Part shown: positions 41,911 through 49,812 of the stretch, in pieces | How positions within the stretch are numbered: the stretch's first letter is position 1 | How the letters are laid out: the number at the start of each line of letters is the position of its first letter | Source of the DNA: Bacillota bacterium | GTDB taxonomy: Bacteria; Bacillota; Clostridia; Christensenellales; SZUA-584 | Length of the DNA: 64,000 nt | Direction of reading: 5' to 3' | NCBI GenBank assembly: GCA_023406895.1 | Contig: JAEXTV010000004.1 | Location: 93,101 to 157,100, forward strand | Translations under genes and position numbers: made by a program | The notes under the pieces: model-generated | Told to the model about the DNA's origin: nothing | Databases searched by the model: none | What the model saw: the letters and a program-made list of their open reading frames with translations, nothing else

Positions 41911-42081
41911 ATGAGAACAATCACGATCAGCGAATTGAAGCGCCTGTCCGATAAAGGCATCAGCACATGGAGCGTCAAGGATAACAGCGTAAGAGGATAT
42001 GAGACAAAGCCGACAAGCCAAGTCAAGGTTGGCGACAAAGTGGTCATGGACAATTACTTCACGCTTGTTATCGAAGGATAA
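41911..42081 (+). CDS. Small phage protein, 56 aa
   Basis: A 56-residue protein starting MRTITISELKRLSDKGIST, with GGAGG 9 nt before the ATG. It is mostly beta-strand and has no cysteine. First gene of the plus-strand island. Unrecognised. Confidence 0.65.
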   Translation: MRTITISELKRLSDKGISTWSVKDNSVRGYETKPTSQVKVGDKVVMDNYFTLVIEG

Positions 42082-42185
42082 GAATAGGCCGCCCGCACAC
42101 CACGCAGACGGCCAGCCACACCAGAACCACTACGAACCAGGGCGGCTATGTAAGTATAGCATATGCCGCCCGGAAAGGGAATCCA

Positions 42186-43085
42186 ATGAAAGCGAAAATT
42201 AACATGACGGCAGGTGCGGAGTATACGCACGACAAATTCAACGACACGCTGCGCAGTTTGCGCGGCCAGTGGGTAGAGATCGACACGACATACTTATTCA
42301 ACAATCAGTATAATCTGAAAGACTATGATATTCGCATATTTGACAAAGATATAGACGCGATACAAGACGACGTTCGCGCCGGCATGGTCAAATGCGGGTA
42401 TTGTGGCAAGCAGTTTACAAACACCGACGATCTCAACGCGCACTATCTGGCAGAGGAAAACGCCGCGCATGATTGCGAGAATTGCCGCGATTATGTAAAA
42501 GGCATATCAGAAGTCAAGCGCGAGACAACGACGGAAATTGACGACGAAGGAAACAAGATCGAGACGCACACAACGAAGTATATTTACGGCAAAAAATGCC
42601 GTTGGTCTGGCTGCAATAAGTTCGAGCACCGCAACCACAAACCCGAATATTTCACACCACAAAATACATATTTCCTCAAATACCCGAACGGATACGGAGC
42701 GTATTTTATGGAATTGCCCATTGACGGCCAGTGGAAAGAGCTTGGTTACAAGTGGAATGCCGCTGCAAAGACGGCAACAAAGCCCGGAGCCGTCGGCACA
42801 TATGACGCGGTGTTGAGCTACACCAACGATGGAGAGCTTAACGCGCTATTCCTCACAAATAGCCGCGCAAGCTATGTTATCGAGCGCGAACACATCAACC
42901 GCATTTTAAACGGAACGTATGCAATAAATTACATGCTCATGTATGACGACGATGCCAAGAGTATTAAAAACCCGCTCGACGGTTTCCCGAAATCGGCAGA
43001 CCGGGCGCTTTATGGGTTTATCGAAAGCCTGCGCGATGCCATCAGATACGCGCCGCATAAACGCCAATTGATTCTTGGCAAATAA
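42186..43085 (+). CDS. C2H2 zinc-finger-like phage protein
   Basis: A 299-residue protein with one classical-looking C2H2 finger (CGYCGKQFTNTDDLNAHYL, residues about 75-93, with further Cys/His in AHDCENC and CRWSGCNKFEHRNH). The remainder has no recognised domain; PNGYGAYFMELPIDGQWKEL may be a small beta domain. GGAAAGGG precedes the ATG. C2H2 fingers are uncommon in phages of Firmicutes. It may bind DNA or RNA; function unknown. Confidence 0.7.
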   Translation: MKAKINMTAGAEYTHDKFNDTLRSLRGQWVEIDTTYLFNNQYNLKDYDIRIFDKDIDAIQDDVRAGMVKCGYCGKQFTNTDDLNAHYLAEENAAHDCENCRDYVKGISEVKRETTTEIDDEGNKIETHTTKYIYGKKCRWSGCNKFEHRNHKPEYFTPQNTYFLKYPNGYGAYFMELPIDGQWKELGYKWNAAAKTATKPGAVGTYDAVLSYTNDGELNALFLTNSRASYVIEREHINRILNGTYAINYMLMYDDDAKSIKNPLDGFPKSADRALYGFIESLRDAIRYAPHKRQLILGK

Positions 43086-43140
43086 CCCCACGTTGCCGCC
43101 CCTGCCCGGCGCATAATAGGCAGGGAGAGAGGACGCATAA

Positions 43141-43332
43141 ATGGACGAATGGATCTGTGTAGAAGTAGAAATGCCCGTTCCGAATATGACGGTAGATGTT
43201 AAGTATGTTGATGGCCGTGAGAGCAGTGCATTCTGGTATTACGGCGACTGGCGAATGGTAGATGGTATCGTGACCCATTGGAGGCCATCAGGCATAAGCA
43301 TTGAAGAATACCGCCGTCTTATTAATCAATAA
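43141..43332 (+). CDS. DUF551-like small protein
   Basis: A 63-residue protein with the DUF551 pattern: an N-terminal WICVEVEMPVPNMTVDVKYV and the conserved closing ITHW-type motif, here IVTHWRP. DUF551 proteins are small and common in phages; their function is unknown. Ribosome binding site GAGAGG 8 nt upstream. Confidence 0.7.
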   Translation: MDEWICVEVEMPVPNMTVDVKYVDGRESSAFWYYGDWRMVDGIVTHWRPSGISIEEYRRLINQ

Positions 43333-43417
43333 CACGCAGACTGACCCGGCCTAGCCGGGATTAATGCGGGGCCGTTTCCCGGGGTTATCGTAAAGCCATG
43401 GCCCATTATCCCCAGTG

Positions 43418-43426
43418 TGGTATAAT
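43418..43426 (+). promoter_or_regulatory. Extended -10 promoter inside the plus-strand island
   Basis: TGG-TATAAT at 43418-43426, an extended -10 box, 15 nt before the next start codon; the AGGAGG that follows immediately would lie in a very short leader. No -35 was seen. Confidence 0.45.
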
Positions 43427-43441
43427 AAGGAGGATATGAGA

Positions 43442-43633
43442 ATGTATAAATTTGCACTCCAACGCAAAGAAGCGTATGCAATGCCTAACATTCTTGGAAA
43501 CCGCTCGTTTCCCGTCCACACTCATAGATGGAGAGACATTGCATTATCAGACGATAAGGACGAGCTTGTAAAATTGATTCCGTCTCAATGTTCTGCAAAT
43601 TACAGAATAGATGAACGCCCAACAAACAACTAA
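43442..43633 (+). CDS. Hypothetical phage protein, 63 aa
   Basis: A 63-residue basic protein (starts MYKFALQRKEAYAMPNILG). ATG at 43442 is 8 nt after AGGAGG, better than the in-frame ATG at 43436. Unrecognised. Confidence 0.6.
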   Translation: MYKFALQRKEAYAMPNILGNRSFPVHTHRWRDIALSDDKDELVKLIPSQCSANYRIDERPTNN

Positions 43634-43678
43634 CCAACCAAACCGGGCTGCGCATGGTTACGCAGAGAGAGGATAACC

Positions 43679-43891
43679 ATGGACGAATTAATAAAACAGG
43701 CTGCGGCCATCGCCATTGAATACGATCTGGTGTCCGTGTCGCTGCTGCAAAGAAAGCTGATGCTGCCGCACAGCAAAGCACTCGAAGTTTTGACCGATCT
43801 AACAGCGCGTGGCATTGTGAACCACGACAACCCGCGCAAGACGCTAATCACAATAGATGATTACGAAAAGATGTTCGGCGGTGAGTCATGA
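43679..43891 (+). CDS. FtsK-gamma-like winged-helix protein
   Basis: A 70-residue protein matching the FtsK gamma DNA-binding domain: DELIKQAAAIAIEYDLVSVS, LLQRKLMLPHSKALEVLTDL and ARGIV. In FtsK/SpoIIIE this domain reads short oriented sequences on the chromosome; a free-standing copy in a phage may recognise host polarity sequences or act as a small regulator. AGAGAGG lies 6 nt before the ATG. It overlaps the next gene by 4 nt. Confidence 0.75.
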   Translation: MDELIKQAAAIAIEYDLVSVSLLQRKLMLPHSKALEVLTDLTARGIVNHDNPRKTLITIDDYEKMFGGES

Positions 43892-44001
43892 AAGTTATTC
43901 TCGCCATCCTCGGCACATCAGCCGCATTGATCGCTCTGGCTGCCCTGTGTGCCCTGTTTGAAAAAGCGATCAAGAAAATACGAAAGGAGCCGCAACGATG
44001 A
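43888..44001 (+). CDS. 37-aa single-pass membrane protein
   Basis: Starts VILAILGTSAALIALAALC after the Met, one transmembrane segment, then a basic tail (EKAIKKIRKEPQR). It overlaps genes on both sides by 4 nt (ATGA), strong evidence for translation. Function unknown. Confidence 0.65.
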   Translation: MKVILAILGTSAALIALAALCALFEKAIKKIRKEPQR

Positions 44002-44174
44002 AGAAACTGACCACGCGCCGCATCGACACGGAATTGCTTGACGAGATCGACGATCTCTATATACAATCAAAAGGCAAGATCACACTGACCAAGGCACTTG
44101 AGGATGGACTCAAGAATCAGATTGCAAGGTATCGCAAAGAGTACCCGAAGGATAAAACAAAGGCTGCAAGATGA
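43998..44174 (+). CDS. Ribbon-helix-helix-like small protein
   Basis: A 58-residue protein: KKLTTRRIDTELLDEIDDLY, then KITLTKALEDGLKNQI. A short strand followed by two helices fits the Arc/MetJ ribbon-helix-helix fold of small repressors. Last gene of the plus-strand island, with AGGAG 8 nt upstream; the terminator stem overlaps its last codons. It may regulate its own operon through the repeats at 41815-41864 (inference). Confidence 0.65.
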   Translation: MKKLTTRRIDTELLDEIDDLYIQSKGKITLTKALEDGLKNQIARYRKEYPKDKTKAAR

Positions 44175-44190
44175 GCAGCCTTTTTCTTTT
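44159..44190. terminator. Bidirectional terminator between converging operons
   Basis: AAAGGCTGC (44159-44167) and GCAGCCTTT (44175-44183) pair perfectly around a 7-nt loop; the plus strand continues TTTTTCTTTT and the minus strand ends TTTGTTTTA. It ends the plus-strand island and probably the early minus-strand operon. Confidence 0.9.
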
Positions 44191-44295
44191 CGCGTATTTT
44201 GATGTTGCAACATTGATTTGCGCTTACGTAATCCGTAAGACGTGTATTTTATCGTTTGCGGGGTAAAGCGTCTTAGATTGGCTTCTGTGGCTTCA

Positions 44296-44682
44296 TTATC
44301 CCTCCTGCTTTGGTTGCGGGCCGCGCCATTTCCAACAATTCTGATGGCTGCCTTTACGGGTTACGCAAATCTCGTCATTTTTACAATGCAAGCAGTTTCC
44401 GCGCAATCCGTCCACCGCCGCGTCCCTCTCCGTGCGCAGGCTTTCGTTTTCTGATGTGAGACGGTCGATCTCATCTAAAAGTCTTCTCGTCGGTGCGCCG
44501 ATTCCTCTTTCGTATTTTTTTAATCGGTCAATTTCTGAAAGCAACGACTGGCAGTCAGCATACAGCTTTCTAATCACTTTTCGTGTACTGAAATAGCCGA
44601 CATCTTGTTGCATCGACGAACCGAAGTTGTCATAGATAAAATCTCTTGCAGCCGCCAGCCGTGCTTTTATATCATTTATCAT
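44296..44682 (-). CDS. Coiled-coil phage protein with CxxC pair
   Basis: A 128-residue protein: a long coiled coil (LLDEIDRLTSENESLRTERD) and a C-terminal metal-binding-like region (GNCLHCKNDEIC ... QNCWKW). The same C-terminal style is seen in the two genes upstream. The ATG overlaps the previous stop (ATGA). Function unknown. Confidence 0.65.
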   Translation of the reverse strand: MINDIKARLAAARDFIYDNFGSSMQQDVGYFSTRKVIRKLYADCQSLLSEIDRLKKYERGIGAPTRRLLDEIDRLTSENESLRTERDAAVDGLRGNCLHCKNDEICVTRKGSHQNCWKWRGPQPKQEG

Positions 44683-44897
44683 TGGTGTTCCTCCTTGGCT
44701 CTTTGCTCAGCGATTATTTCGCGCTTTCTTTTCATGCATGGCGCATTCTCTGGAAAGATAAACGTGTCATCTGTTTCACATTGCTTCAAGCTTTCACAGC
44801 CGTTACACGCGCCTGTCATTAAGGCAAATGCAACCCCTAATCCTTCTGCCTGTTTTTCATCTGAATACGTTTTGTCAAATATCGTTTCGTACTTCAT
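44679..44897 (-). CDS. Cys-rich small phage protein
   Basis: A 72-residue protein with a Cys cluster (ACNGCESLKQCETD, then NAPCMKRKR) likely to bind zinc or an Fe-S cluster. ATG at 44897 overlaps the previous gene stop by one base (TGATG). Function unknown. Confidence 0.62.
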   Translation of the reverse strand: MKYETIFDKTYSDEKQAEGLGVAFALMTGACNGCESLKQCETDDTFIFPENAPCMKRKREIIAEQRAKEEHQ

Positions 44898-45316
44898 CAC
44901 TTCTCACTCTCCTTTGGTTCGTGTTCGAAAAAGTCAACCATCTTTCCAAAGTCCGAAACTGTAAACAAAAACGCCATCGTTCCTTCTTTATCAGTGTAAA
45001 GAACCTTGTCTTCGGTTACTTTTCTTAGCAGCACCCATTCCTTTTTCAGAAATTCCGTTTTGCTCTCAAGCCACACCGGCTTACCCACGCGCTCTTTGAG
45101 TTCTTCCAGTGTCAACGGCTGGTGCGGTTTGATTTCGTCGCTTAGCTTTCTTCCGCTCTCGCAATATTTTCGCGCTGCTTCGCATAGGTTTTCGGTTTCA
45201 ACTGCAAAGCCAGCCTTATGAACTTCCGTGTCGTTACAAGCCATGCACACGCCTGTGTTTTCACATTTTAGGCACGGACACTTACCGTCGTAATGATTGC
45301 ACTTTTGAAACTTCAT
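44897..45316 (-). CDS. Cys-rich N-terminus phage protein
   Basis: A 139-residue protein. The first 26 residues hold a dense Cys pattern (CPCLKCENTGVCMAC); the remainder has LTLEELKERVGKPVWLESKT and LFTVSDFGKMVDFF, the type of small early phage proteins with a conserved 'VGKPVW' core. Overlaps its neighbours by 4 and 1 nt. Confidence 0.62.
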   Translation of the reverse strand: MKFQKCNHYDGKCPCLKCENTGVCMACNDTEVHKAGFAVETENLCEAARKYCESGRKLSDEIKPHQPLTLEELKERVGKPVWLESKTEFLKKEWVLLRKVTEDKVLYTDKEGTMAFLFTVSDFGKMVDFFEHEPKESEK

Positions 45317-45774
45317 CCCCGCTCACCACCATTCAAAGCGGCTTCGGCTTCGCGCTGTGCTTTTATTTCATTCCATTTTTGTTCACCAAAGAAACGAATT
45401 CCGTCTGCGTCAATCTTGTCTTGACATTCTTTTTTTGTAAGCCAATAGAGTGTTCCAATACTTCCTATATGGCATAATGAAAACACTAACGATTTCGGAT
45501 ATGCAAAGTCGGCTCTAAGTTTACTCCATGTTGCACCGTCTGAATCCGTGTATGTTTCGTGCCCAACTTGCCAAACCGTATCACCCACCTTGCACGGCAG
45601 CACTGCGCACCGCCCATCACGCCACGCACTGCATAGCGTTTCGAGGTCTGGTGTTGGAATATCGCGCATTATTGCAAGCCTTTCTTCGCCTTCCCAAAAC
45701 GTAATCCACGCAGGATCGCCCGATTGTCTTGCGCGTTCTAAATCAGCTCGAATGGCTTCAATCGTTCTGCTCAT
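45313..45774 (-). CDS. Early phage protein, unknown
   Basis: A 153-residue protein starting MSRTIEAIRADLERARQSG, with a central CAVLPCKVGDTVWQVGHETY module common in small early proteins of clostridial phages and FAYPKSLVFSLCHIGSIGTL after it. ATG at 45774 has AAGGAG upstream; the frame is open further but unsupported. Function unknown. Confidence 0.65.
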   Translation of the reverse strand: MSRTIEAIRADLERARQSGDPAWITFWEGEERLAIMRDIPTPDLETLCSAWRDGRCAVLPCKVGDTVWQVGHETYTDSDGATWSKLRADFAYPKSLVFSLCHIGSIGTLYWLTKKECQDKIDADGIRFFGEQKWNEIKAQREAEAALNGGERG

Positions 45775-45785
45775 TGCCGCTCCTT

Positions 45786-46580
45786 TCAAATCGCGCAGTC
45801 GCAAGGCAGAAAGCTTTCCTGTCCCGGCAACGTTGCATTTACTCTCGCCCAAAATTCCGCATTGCTTCCTTTTTGGTTTGGGCATATTCCTTTTGATTTT
45901 ATTTCTTCAAACTCGGAAACCAATTCTTTCATAAACGATTCTTTTAAAATGCTGTACCCTATTTTTTCTTCTGCCCATATTGCTTCTTCGTATAGATCAG
46001 GCCTTAAACAGTACACAACATACCATTGTCGCTTTCCCGCTTTGAGACACGCTTCACAGTTTGCATGTTTGTATATTTTGTAAGTGATCGGGCGTTTAAT
46101 TCCAATATCTTCTGTGTTTTCAGTTGTGCGTTCCCAATATGCTAACGGGAAATCAGTTTTGTAACCGCCTTGAGCAAAAAGCATCTGTGCTCGGCGTTGT
46201 ATGCGGTGCGGTTCGTTCATATCAAATCCGTATATTATGTCATAGTCACCAGTCATGCCTTTTAAGTAATCCATAAATGGCGCCGTCTTGAGTCTATTGG
46301 TGCAAATCTGTGTTCCTTGAAAACCAGCGTTAAACATACCGTTTTTTACAGATACAGCGCATGGTGTCATATTCTCGTAATCGTCAGCATTTGCGTAAAC
46401 TATTGGAATCTCCAAAACGTCTGATACTTCTTGCTTGAATCTCTTAATATCCTTGTGTTCAACTTTGCTGGATATGTCATGATTCAGCAGTATCACATCT
46501 TTGCGCCCGTATCGGCGTACCGTTTCGATTGCCGCAAGCGCCGATGAATGTCCGCCGCCAAAGCATACAATGTGTTTCAA
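45786..46580 (-). CDS. PP-loop (PAPS reductase-like) protein
   Basis: A 264-residue protein of the phosphoadenosine-phosphosulphate reductase/N-type ATP pyrophosphatase superfamily. The nucleotide loop is HIVCFGGGHSSALAAIE at the N-terminus, with the following NADDYENMTP and a C-terminal NCEACLKAGKRQWYVV Cys pair. Such phage proteins adenylate a substrate, sometimes for sulphur transfer or base modification; sulphate reduction itself is unlikely. The start is TTG at 46580, 9 nt after GGAG. No partner enzyme is recognised nearby. Confidence 0.78.
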   Translation of the reverse strand: MKHIVCFGGGHSSALAAIETVRRYGRKDVILLNHDISSKVEHKDIKRFKQEVSDVLEIPIVYANADDYENMTPCAVSVKNGMFNAGFQGTQICTNRLKTAPFMDYLKGMTGDYDIIYGFDMNEPHRIQRRAQMLFAQGGYKTDFPLAYWERTTENTEDIGIKRPITYKIYKHANCEACLKAGKRQWYVVYCLRPDLYEEAIWAEEKIGYSILKESFMKELVSEFEEIKSKGICPNQKGSNAEFWARVNATLPGQESFLPCDCAI

Positions 46581-46621
46581 AGTCTTTATCTCCTTTCATA
46601 ATCTCATGTTTCGTTTTGGGT

Positions 46622-47029
46622 CTATTCGAGCCGCAGCTTGTCCGCAAGCTGCATTACGTTCTTGGCTAACCGCTGGTCATGTGCGGCCTGAAACTGTTTT
46701 TGCTTTCGAGATACCGCGCGCGGGATGTACTCGGGCGGCACTTCTTTCAGCTTTTTTTCTCCGTCTTGCCCGAACGGGTCCAGATACAGAGTCTTTTCGT
46801 ATACCGACCATTTCGCTTTTTCAACGAGCTCAAGAATTTCGGCCGGCTTCGGTGCAAACTTGTTCGTCGCCACATGCTCGTCAAACGCCATCTGCACAAT
46901 CTCTCGCGGCTCGTCGCATAGATAACGATACCAAAGCTCTATCATAATTTTCGGGTCTGAGCCGTCACCCTTGGTGCCGTATATCTCGCGCATCGTGCCA
47001 AGCATGATTGCGACATCGTCACGCGTCAT
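46622..47029 (-). CDS. Helicase loader/inhibitor-like protein
   Basis: A 135-residue protein. The N-terminal MTRDDVAIMLGTMREIYG with LWYRYLCDEPREIVQMAFDE and FAPKPAEILELV resembles the N-terminal domain of the G39P-type replicative-helicase loader/inhibitor. It follows the DnaD-like gene with a 4-nt overlap, the usual order in phage replication modules. It would help load the host DnaB helicase at the phage origin. Confidence 0.75.
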   Translation of the reverse strand: MTRDDVAIMLGTMREIYGTKGDGSDPKIMIELWYRYLCDEPREIVQMAFDEHVATNKFAPKPAEILELVEKAKWSVYEKTLYLDPFGQDGEKKLKEVPPEYIPRAVSRKQKQFQAAHDQRLAKNVMQLADKLRLE

Positions 47030-47778
47030 TGTGACTCACCACGCAATCGGGCCGCTTCTGCGAAGAATGGATTTTCGTTTTTGCTTGACGTAAAACTGCC
47101 AGGCTTTGAAGCCCTGCCGCCCTCCCACGTTATGACTTTCTGCTTCCAACTTCGAACTGGTTTTCCTTCGCTGTCTATCCATCCTGAAGTATCAAAATAA
47201 TCAAAAAACTTCTGAGGGTCGACACTGTTTTTCCGAAACTTGCAGTATGCCGATATTTCTTCTACCGTTGGAGGAATAAACTTCTTTGTTTCTTTCTCTC
47301 CCGTTACTTCTTTTTTCTTAGGTATAATTACAGGTTTATTTTCATTTTCATTTTCAGTGTTTGCTATATGTTTTGCTATCACTCTTGCTTTAGCAAAACG
47401 AGTATTATCCCCGCCCTTCTTTCCTGCGCTTGCGCGAACAGAACTGACGTAATTGTCCTTTATCATGCGCTTTTGCATGAGTTTGTCACCGTTAAGCTGG
47501 ATAACACCGTTTTCTAAGAGATCAGAAAGCGACCGTTCGATAACATCAATTTGATACGGCATATGTCTAGCAAGCTTGCAAGCAAAATTTAAAATTTGCT
47601 TGTCATTTTGCTTGTCATTTTGCTTTAGCAAAATTGTTCCGTATTCTTCGCTTTTGTGCATAAGGCACATTAGACGAATATATACGCCAGTGCTTTCGGC
47701 GCTGCACTCGCACAACTTTTCATCAACGAGAAAGTCGTGCACATACAGTGGTAAATACGGCTGATTTCTCCTTGCCAT
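47026..47778 (-). CDS. DnaD-like phage replication initiator
   Basis: A 250-residue protein. The first 110 residues (YLPLYVHDFLVDEKLCECSA, GVYIRLMCLMHK, GVIQLNGDKLMQKRM) match the winged-helix N-terminus of phage replisome organisers; a charged linker (NTENENENKPVIIPKKKEVT) and a DnaD-C-like tail (TVEEISAYCKFRKNSVDPQK) follow. It should bind the phage origin and recruit the helicase loader next to it. Confidence 0.82.
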   Translation of the reverse strand: MARRNQPYLPLYVHDFLVDEKLCECSAESTGVYIRLMCLMHKSEEYGTILLKQNDKQNDKQILNFACKLARHMPYQIDVIERSLSDLLENGVIQLNGDKLMQKRMIKDNYVSSVRASAGKKGGDNTRFAKARVIAKHIANTENENENKPVIIPKKKEVTGEKETKKFIPPTVEEISAYCKFRKNSVDPQKFFDYFDTSGWIDSEGKPVRSWKQKVITWEGGRASKPGSFTSSKNENPFFAEAARLRGESQ

Positions 47779-47795
47779 ATATGTTAATCCTCCGC

Positions 47796-48113
47796 TTATA
47801 TCAAAATGTCCATGTGCTGTGCGAACACGTCAATCATCTTATTTCGCCACGAATAATACGTTGACGGCTGAATCGCGACGGTTTTGCATATCGCGTCTTG
47901 GCTCTTGCCGTCAATCAAAAGCTGCAAGAAAAGCGCATGAGACGGCGAACAATTCGCCGCGTACTCTTTAAGCTGCAGCACGGATTCGATTACGCGCTTT
48001 CGGTACTCGTCCGGCCTGTCGAGATATTGGCGATAAAGCCGCAGCTCCGAAAGAAGAAATTGCCGGGCGAGACGGTTACGATTGTTTAATTGTTTTTTGG
48101 ATATTGGTGTCAA
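47796..48113 (-). CDS. Sigma-region-4-like HTH regulator
   Basis: A 105-residue helical protein ending with a helix-turn-helix (LLIDGKSQDAICKTVAIQPS, TYYSWRNKMIDVF), similar in layout to ArpU/sigma-region-4-like phage regulators that control late genes. The TTG start has GGGAGG 9 nt upstream. A late-gene activator role is possible. Confidence 0.65.
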   Translation of the reverse strand: MTPISKKQLNNRNRLARQFLLSELRLYRQYLDRPDEYRKRVIESVLQLKEYAANCSPSHALFLQLLIDGKSQDAICKTVAIQPSTYYSWRNKMIDVFAQHMDILI

Positions 48114-48158
48114 TGTGGTATACCTCCCCCGCCGCGCCCGGCAAAACTGATCACGGCG

Positions 48159-48497
48159 TTAAGCCGCCTTACCACTCTTTTTGTCTTTCTTTTCATCGTC
48201 GGGCGGATTGCCGCCCAGTTCTTCGTCGGTCATTTTCATCTGACCGGAAAGAACCTTGCCTTGCGAAAGATACCCGGTGTACTTATTGCTGGTATACTTC
48301 GCGTTCTTGCTGGCGACTTCAACCTGAGAACTGAGGTGCCCTTTGTCGTCAGACTGTTCAAGCTTGATCGTGATAACAATGGCTCCCTTGTCCCCTTTCT
48401 GCATAAACGAGTCTGCGACCTGTGCAAGCAATAAGTTCGCACGGTTTTTAATCTCGCCAGCAAAGAAATCTGTGTCCAGTACAGGAAATTCGGGCAT
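48159..48497 (-). CDS. Hypothetical early phage protein
   Basis: A 112-residue protein: a folded N-terminal part (IVITIKLEQSDDKGHLSSQV) and a Lys/Asp-rich tail. AGGAGG lies 8 nt before the ATG at 48497. Unrecognised. Confidence 0.62.
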   Translation of the reverse strand: MPEFPVLDTDFFAGEIKNRANLLLAQVADSFMQKGDKGAIVITIKLEQSDDKGHLSSQVEVASKNAKYTSNKYTGYLSQGKVLSGQMKMTDEELGGNPPDDEKKDKKSGKAA

Positions 48498-48538
48498 AGT
48501 GTTTTCCTCCTTTGTTTTTATAGAAACTGTGCGCCGCA

Positions 48539-48949
48539 TTACACGGCGCTTTTAATCGTGATTTCAACCCTTGGGTTGTCCGAATACCGCTTCTTAAATT
48601 CGCCGTCCGTGACCTGCTTGTCGTCCGGGTACGCAATGCCGTTCAGCGAATCGAGCACGATCTTTTCGATGTTGTCGCGGTCAGGCTTCTTCGTCGGGCG
48701 AATCAAGCCGCTCAGCATAGCTTCGCGCTTCTTTTTTGTTGCGCTGGCCGGTATTGCCATGTACGCCGTTATGTCTGCGCAAAGCGGCTGGTCAGGGTCT
48801 GTAAACCTTGGCTGCTGCGACGACAAAAAACATGTTTTTACCCAGTTCTCGTAATTGACCGTGTCTTTCGGCGTAAACGCATGGCCTTGTTTTGTCATGC
48901 GCGGCCTGCCCTTGCCCTTCGGTTCCCCGGGCACGGTGAATTGAATCAT
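48539..48949 (-). CDS. rusA: RusA-type Holliday junction resolvase
   Basis: A 136-residue RusA family nuclease that cuts four-way DNA junctions during phage recombination and replication. It has FTVPGEPKGKGRPRMTKQGH at the start and the catalytic RPTKKPDRDNIEKIVLDSLN, with the paired aspartates, then AYPDDKQVTDGEFKK. ATG at 48949 is 8 nt after GGAGG and overlaps the upstream 48-residue gene (ATGA). Confidence 0.9.
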   Translation of the reverse strand: MIQFTVPGEPKGKGRPRMTKQGHAFTPKDTVNYENWVKTCFLSSQQPRFTDPDQPLCADITAYMAIPASATKKKREAMLSGLIRPTKKPDRDNIEKIVLDSLNGIAYPDDKQVTDGEFKKRYSDNPRVEITIKSAV

Positions 48950-49092
48950 ACCATGTACCTCCGCGCCGCCTTGGGTATCGGCTTGTAGAATCCTTTTCTC
49001 TGCGCTCTCCGCAGCTTCACCAGCAAAGCGCAGGCGATGAATCCGAGAACAAAACATGCGCCGCCAAATAATACAGATTGTAAATCAGTCAT
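48946..49092 (-). CDS. 48-aa single-pass membrane protein
   Basis: Starts MTDLQSVLFGGACFVLGFIA; one transmembrane helix and a basic tail. AAGGAG lies 7 nt before the ATG and its stop overlaps the rusA start, so it is well supported despite its size. Function unknown. Confidence 0.65.
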   Translation of the reverse strand: MTDLQSVLFGGACFVLGFIACALLVKLRRAQRKGFYKPIPKAARRYMV

Positions 49093-49096
49093 AAAA

Positions 49097-49798
49097 TCAC
49101 TCCTTCCATCCTTTCGGAAACGCCCGTAAAAAAGACTTGTTCAGCCCATTGCACAAGCTATCTTTTGTGAACATCGGAATATCGTATTTATCCGACAGAT
49201 ATTCCATGTTGCAAACCCATTCATACTGCGTCACGCCCTGCGGCTTACCGTTCTTTGTGAGATCGCCAACAATCCACCACATACAGCGAAGTTGGTCAAG
49301 CAGCTCGGGTTTAATCTGCTCGAGCAGCGGCTCGAAGCTTATGAAGTCAGCACCTCCGGCCTCGATCACAGCCTGCGCCTGTGCGTTGTTGGTGATGGTT
49401 GCTCCTATGAAGAAACGCGGCATGTATTCTTTTTCCCACCCCATCATGTCGTCAATATCGCTGAACCAGTCTTGTATTTTCTGAATAGCCGCATATTGTT
49501 TTGTCAGCGCAAGATAGACATTACGCGGGTAGTTAAACATCTGCTTAGCCGTATGCATAAACCATTCCCATTCCCACCATCCGATATCGCTCATGCTATC
49601 TATGAAAATAATCATCGGCTCCTTTGTCCGAAACTCTTTGAGCCGGTTCGGAAAGAATTGTGGTTTTGAAAAATCGGGCACCCAGTGAAAGCGATTATTC
49701 ATACTTCTAGCGTAACAGTACGTGCATCCGTTATCACAACCGCATACTGGATTTGCTGTTTTATCGCACCATCCTATGTTATTGCCTTTTTGTTTCAC
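49097..49798 (-). CDS. Phage Gp37/Gp68-family (DUF5131), radical-SAM-like
   Basis: A 233-residue protein with the family start IGWCDKTANPVCGCDNGCTY followed by CYARSMNNRF, a C-x3-C-x2-C type cluster site like radical-SAM enzymes, then MIIFIDSMSDIGWWEWEWF and GADFISFEPLLEQIKP. Family members are common in phages; the reaction is not established. The start is GTG at 49798, with GGAGG 9 nt upstream. Confidence 0.85.
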   Translation of the reverse strand: MKQKGNNIGWCDKTANPVCGCDNGCTYCYARSMNNRFHWVPDFSKPQFFPNRLKEFRTKEPMIIFIDSMSDIGWWEWEWFMHTAKQMFNYPRNVYLALTKQYAAIQKIQDWFSDIDDMMGWEKEYMPRFFIGATITNNAQAQAVIEAGGADFISFEPLLEQIKPELLDQLRCMWWIVGDLTKNGKPQGVTQYEWVCNMEYLSDKYDIPMFTKDSLCNGLNKSFLRAFPKGWKE

Positions 49799-49812
49799 TT
49801 ACCTTGCCCTCC

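Noticed and set aside
45786..46580. DNA phosphorothioation (DndC) gene
   Set aside because: The PP-loop fold is shared, but the protein is much shorter than DndC and no DndB, DndD or DndE is encoded nearby.
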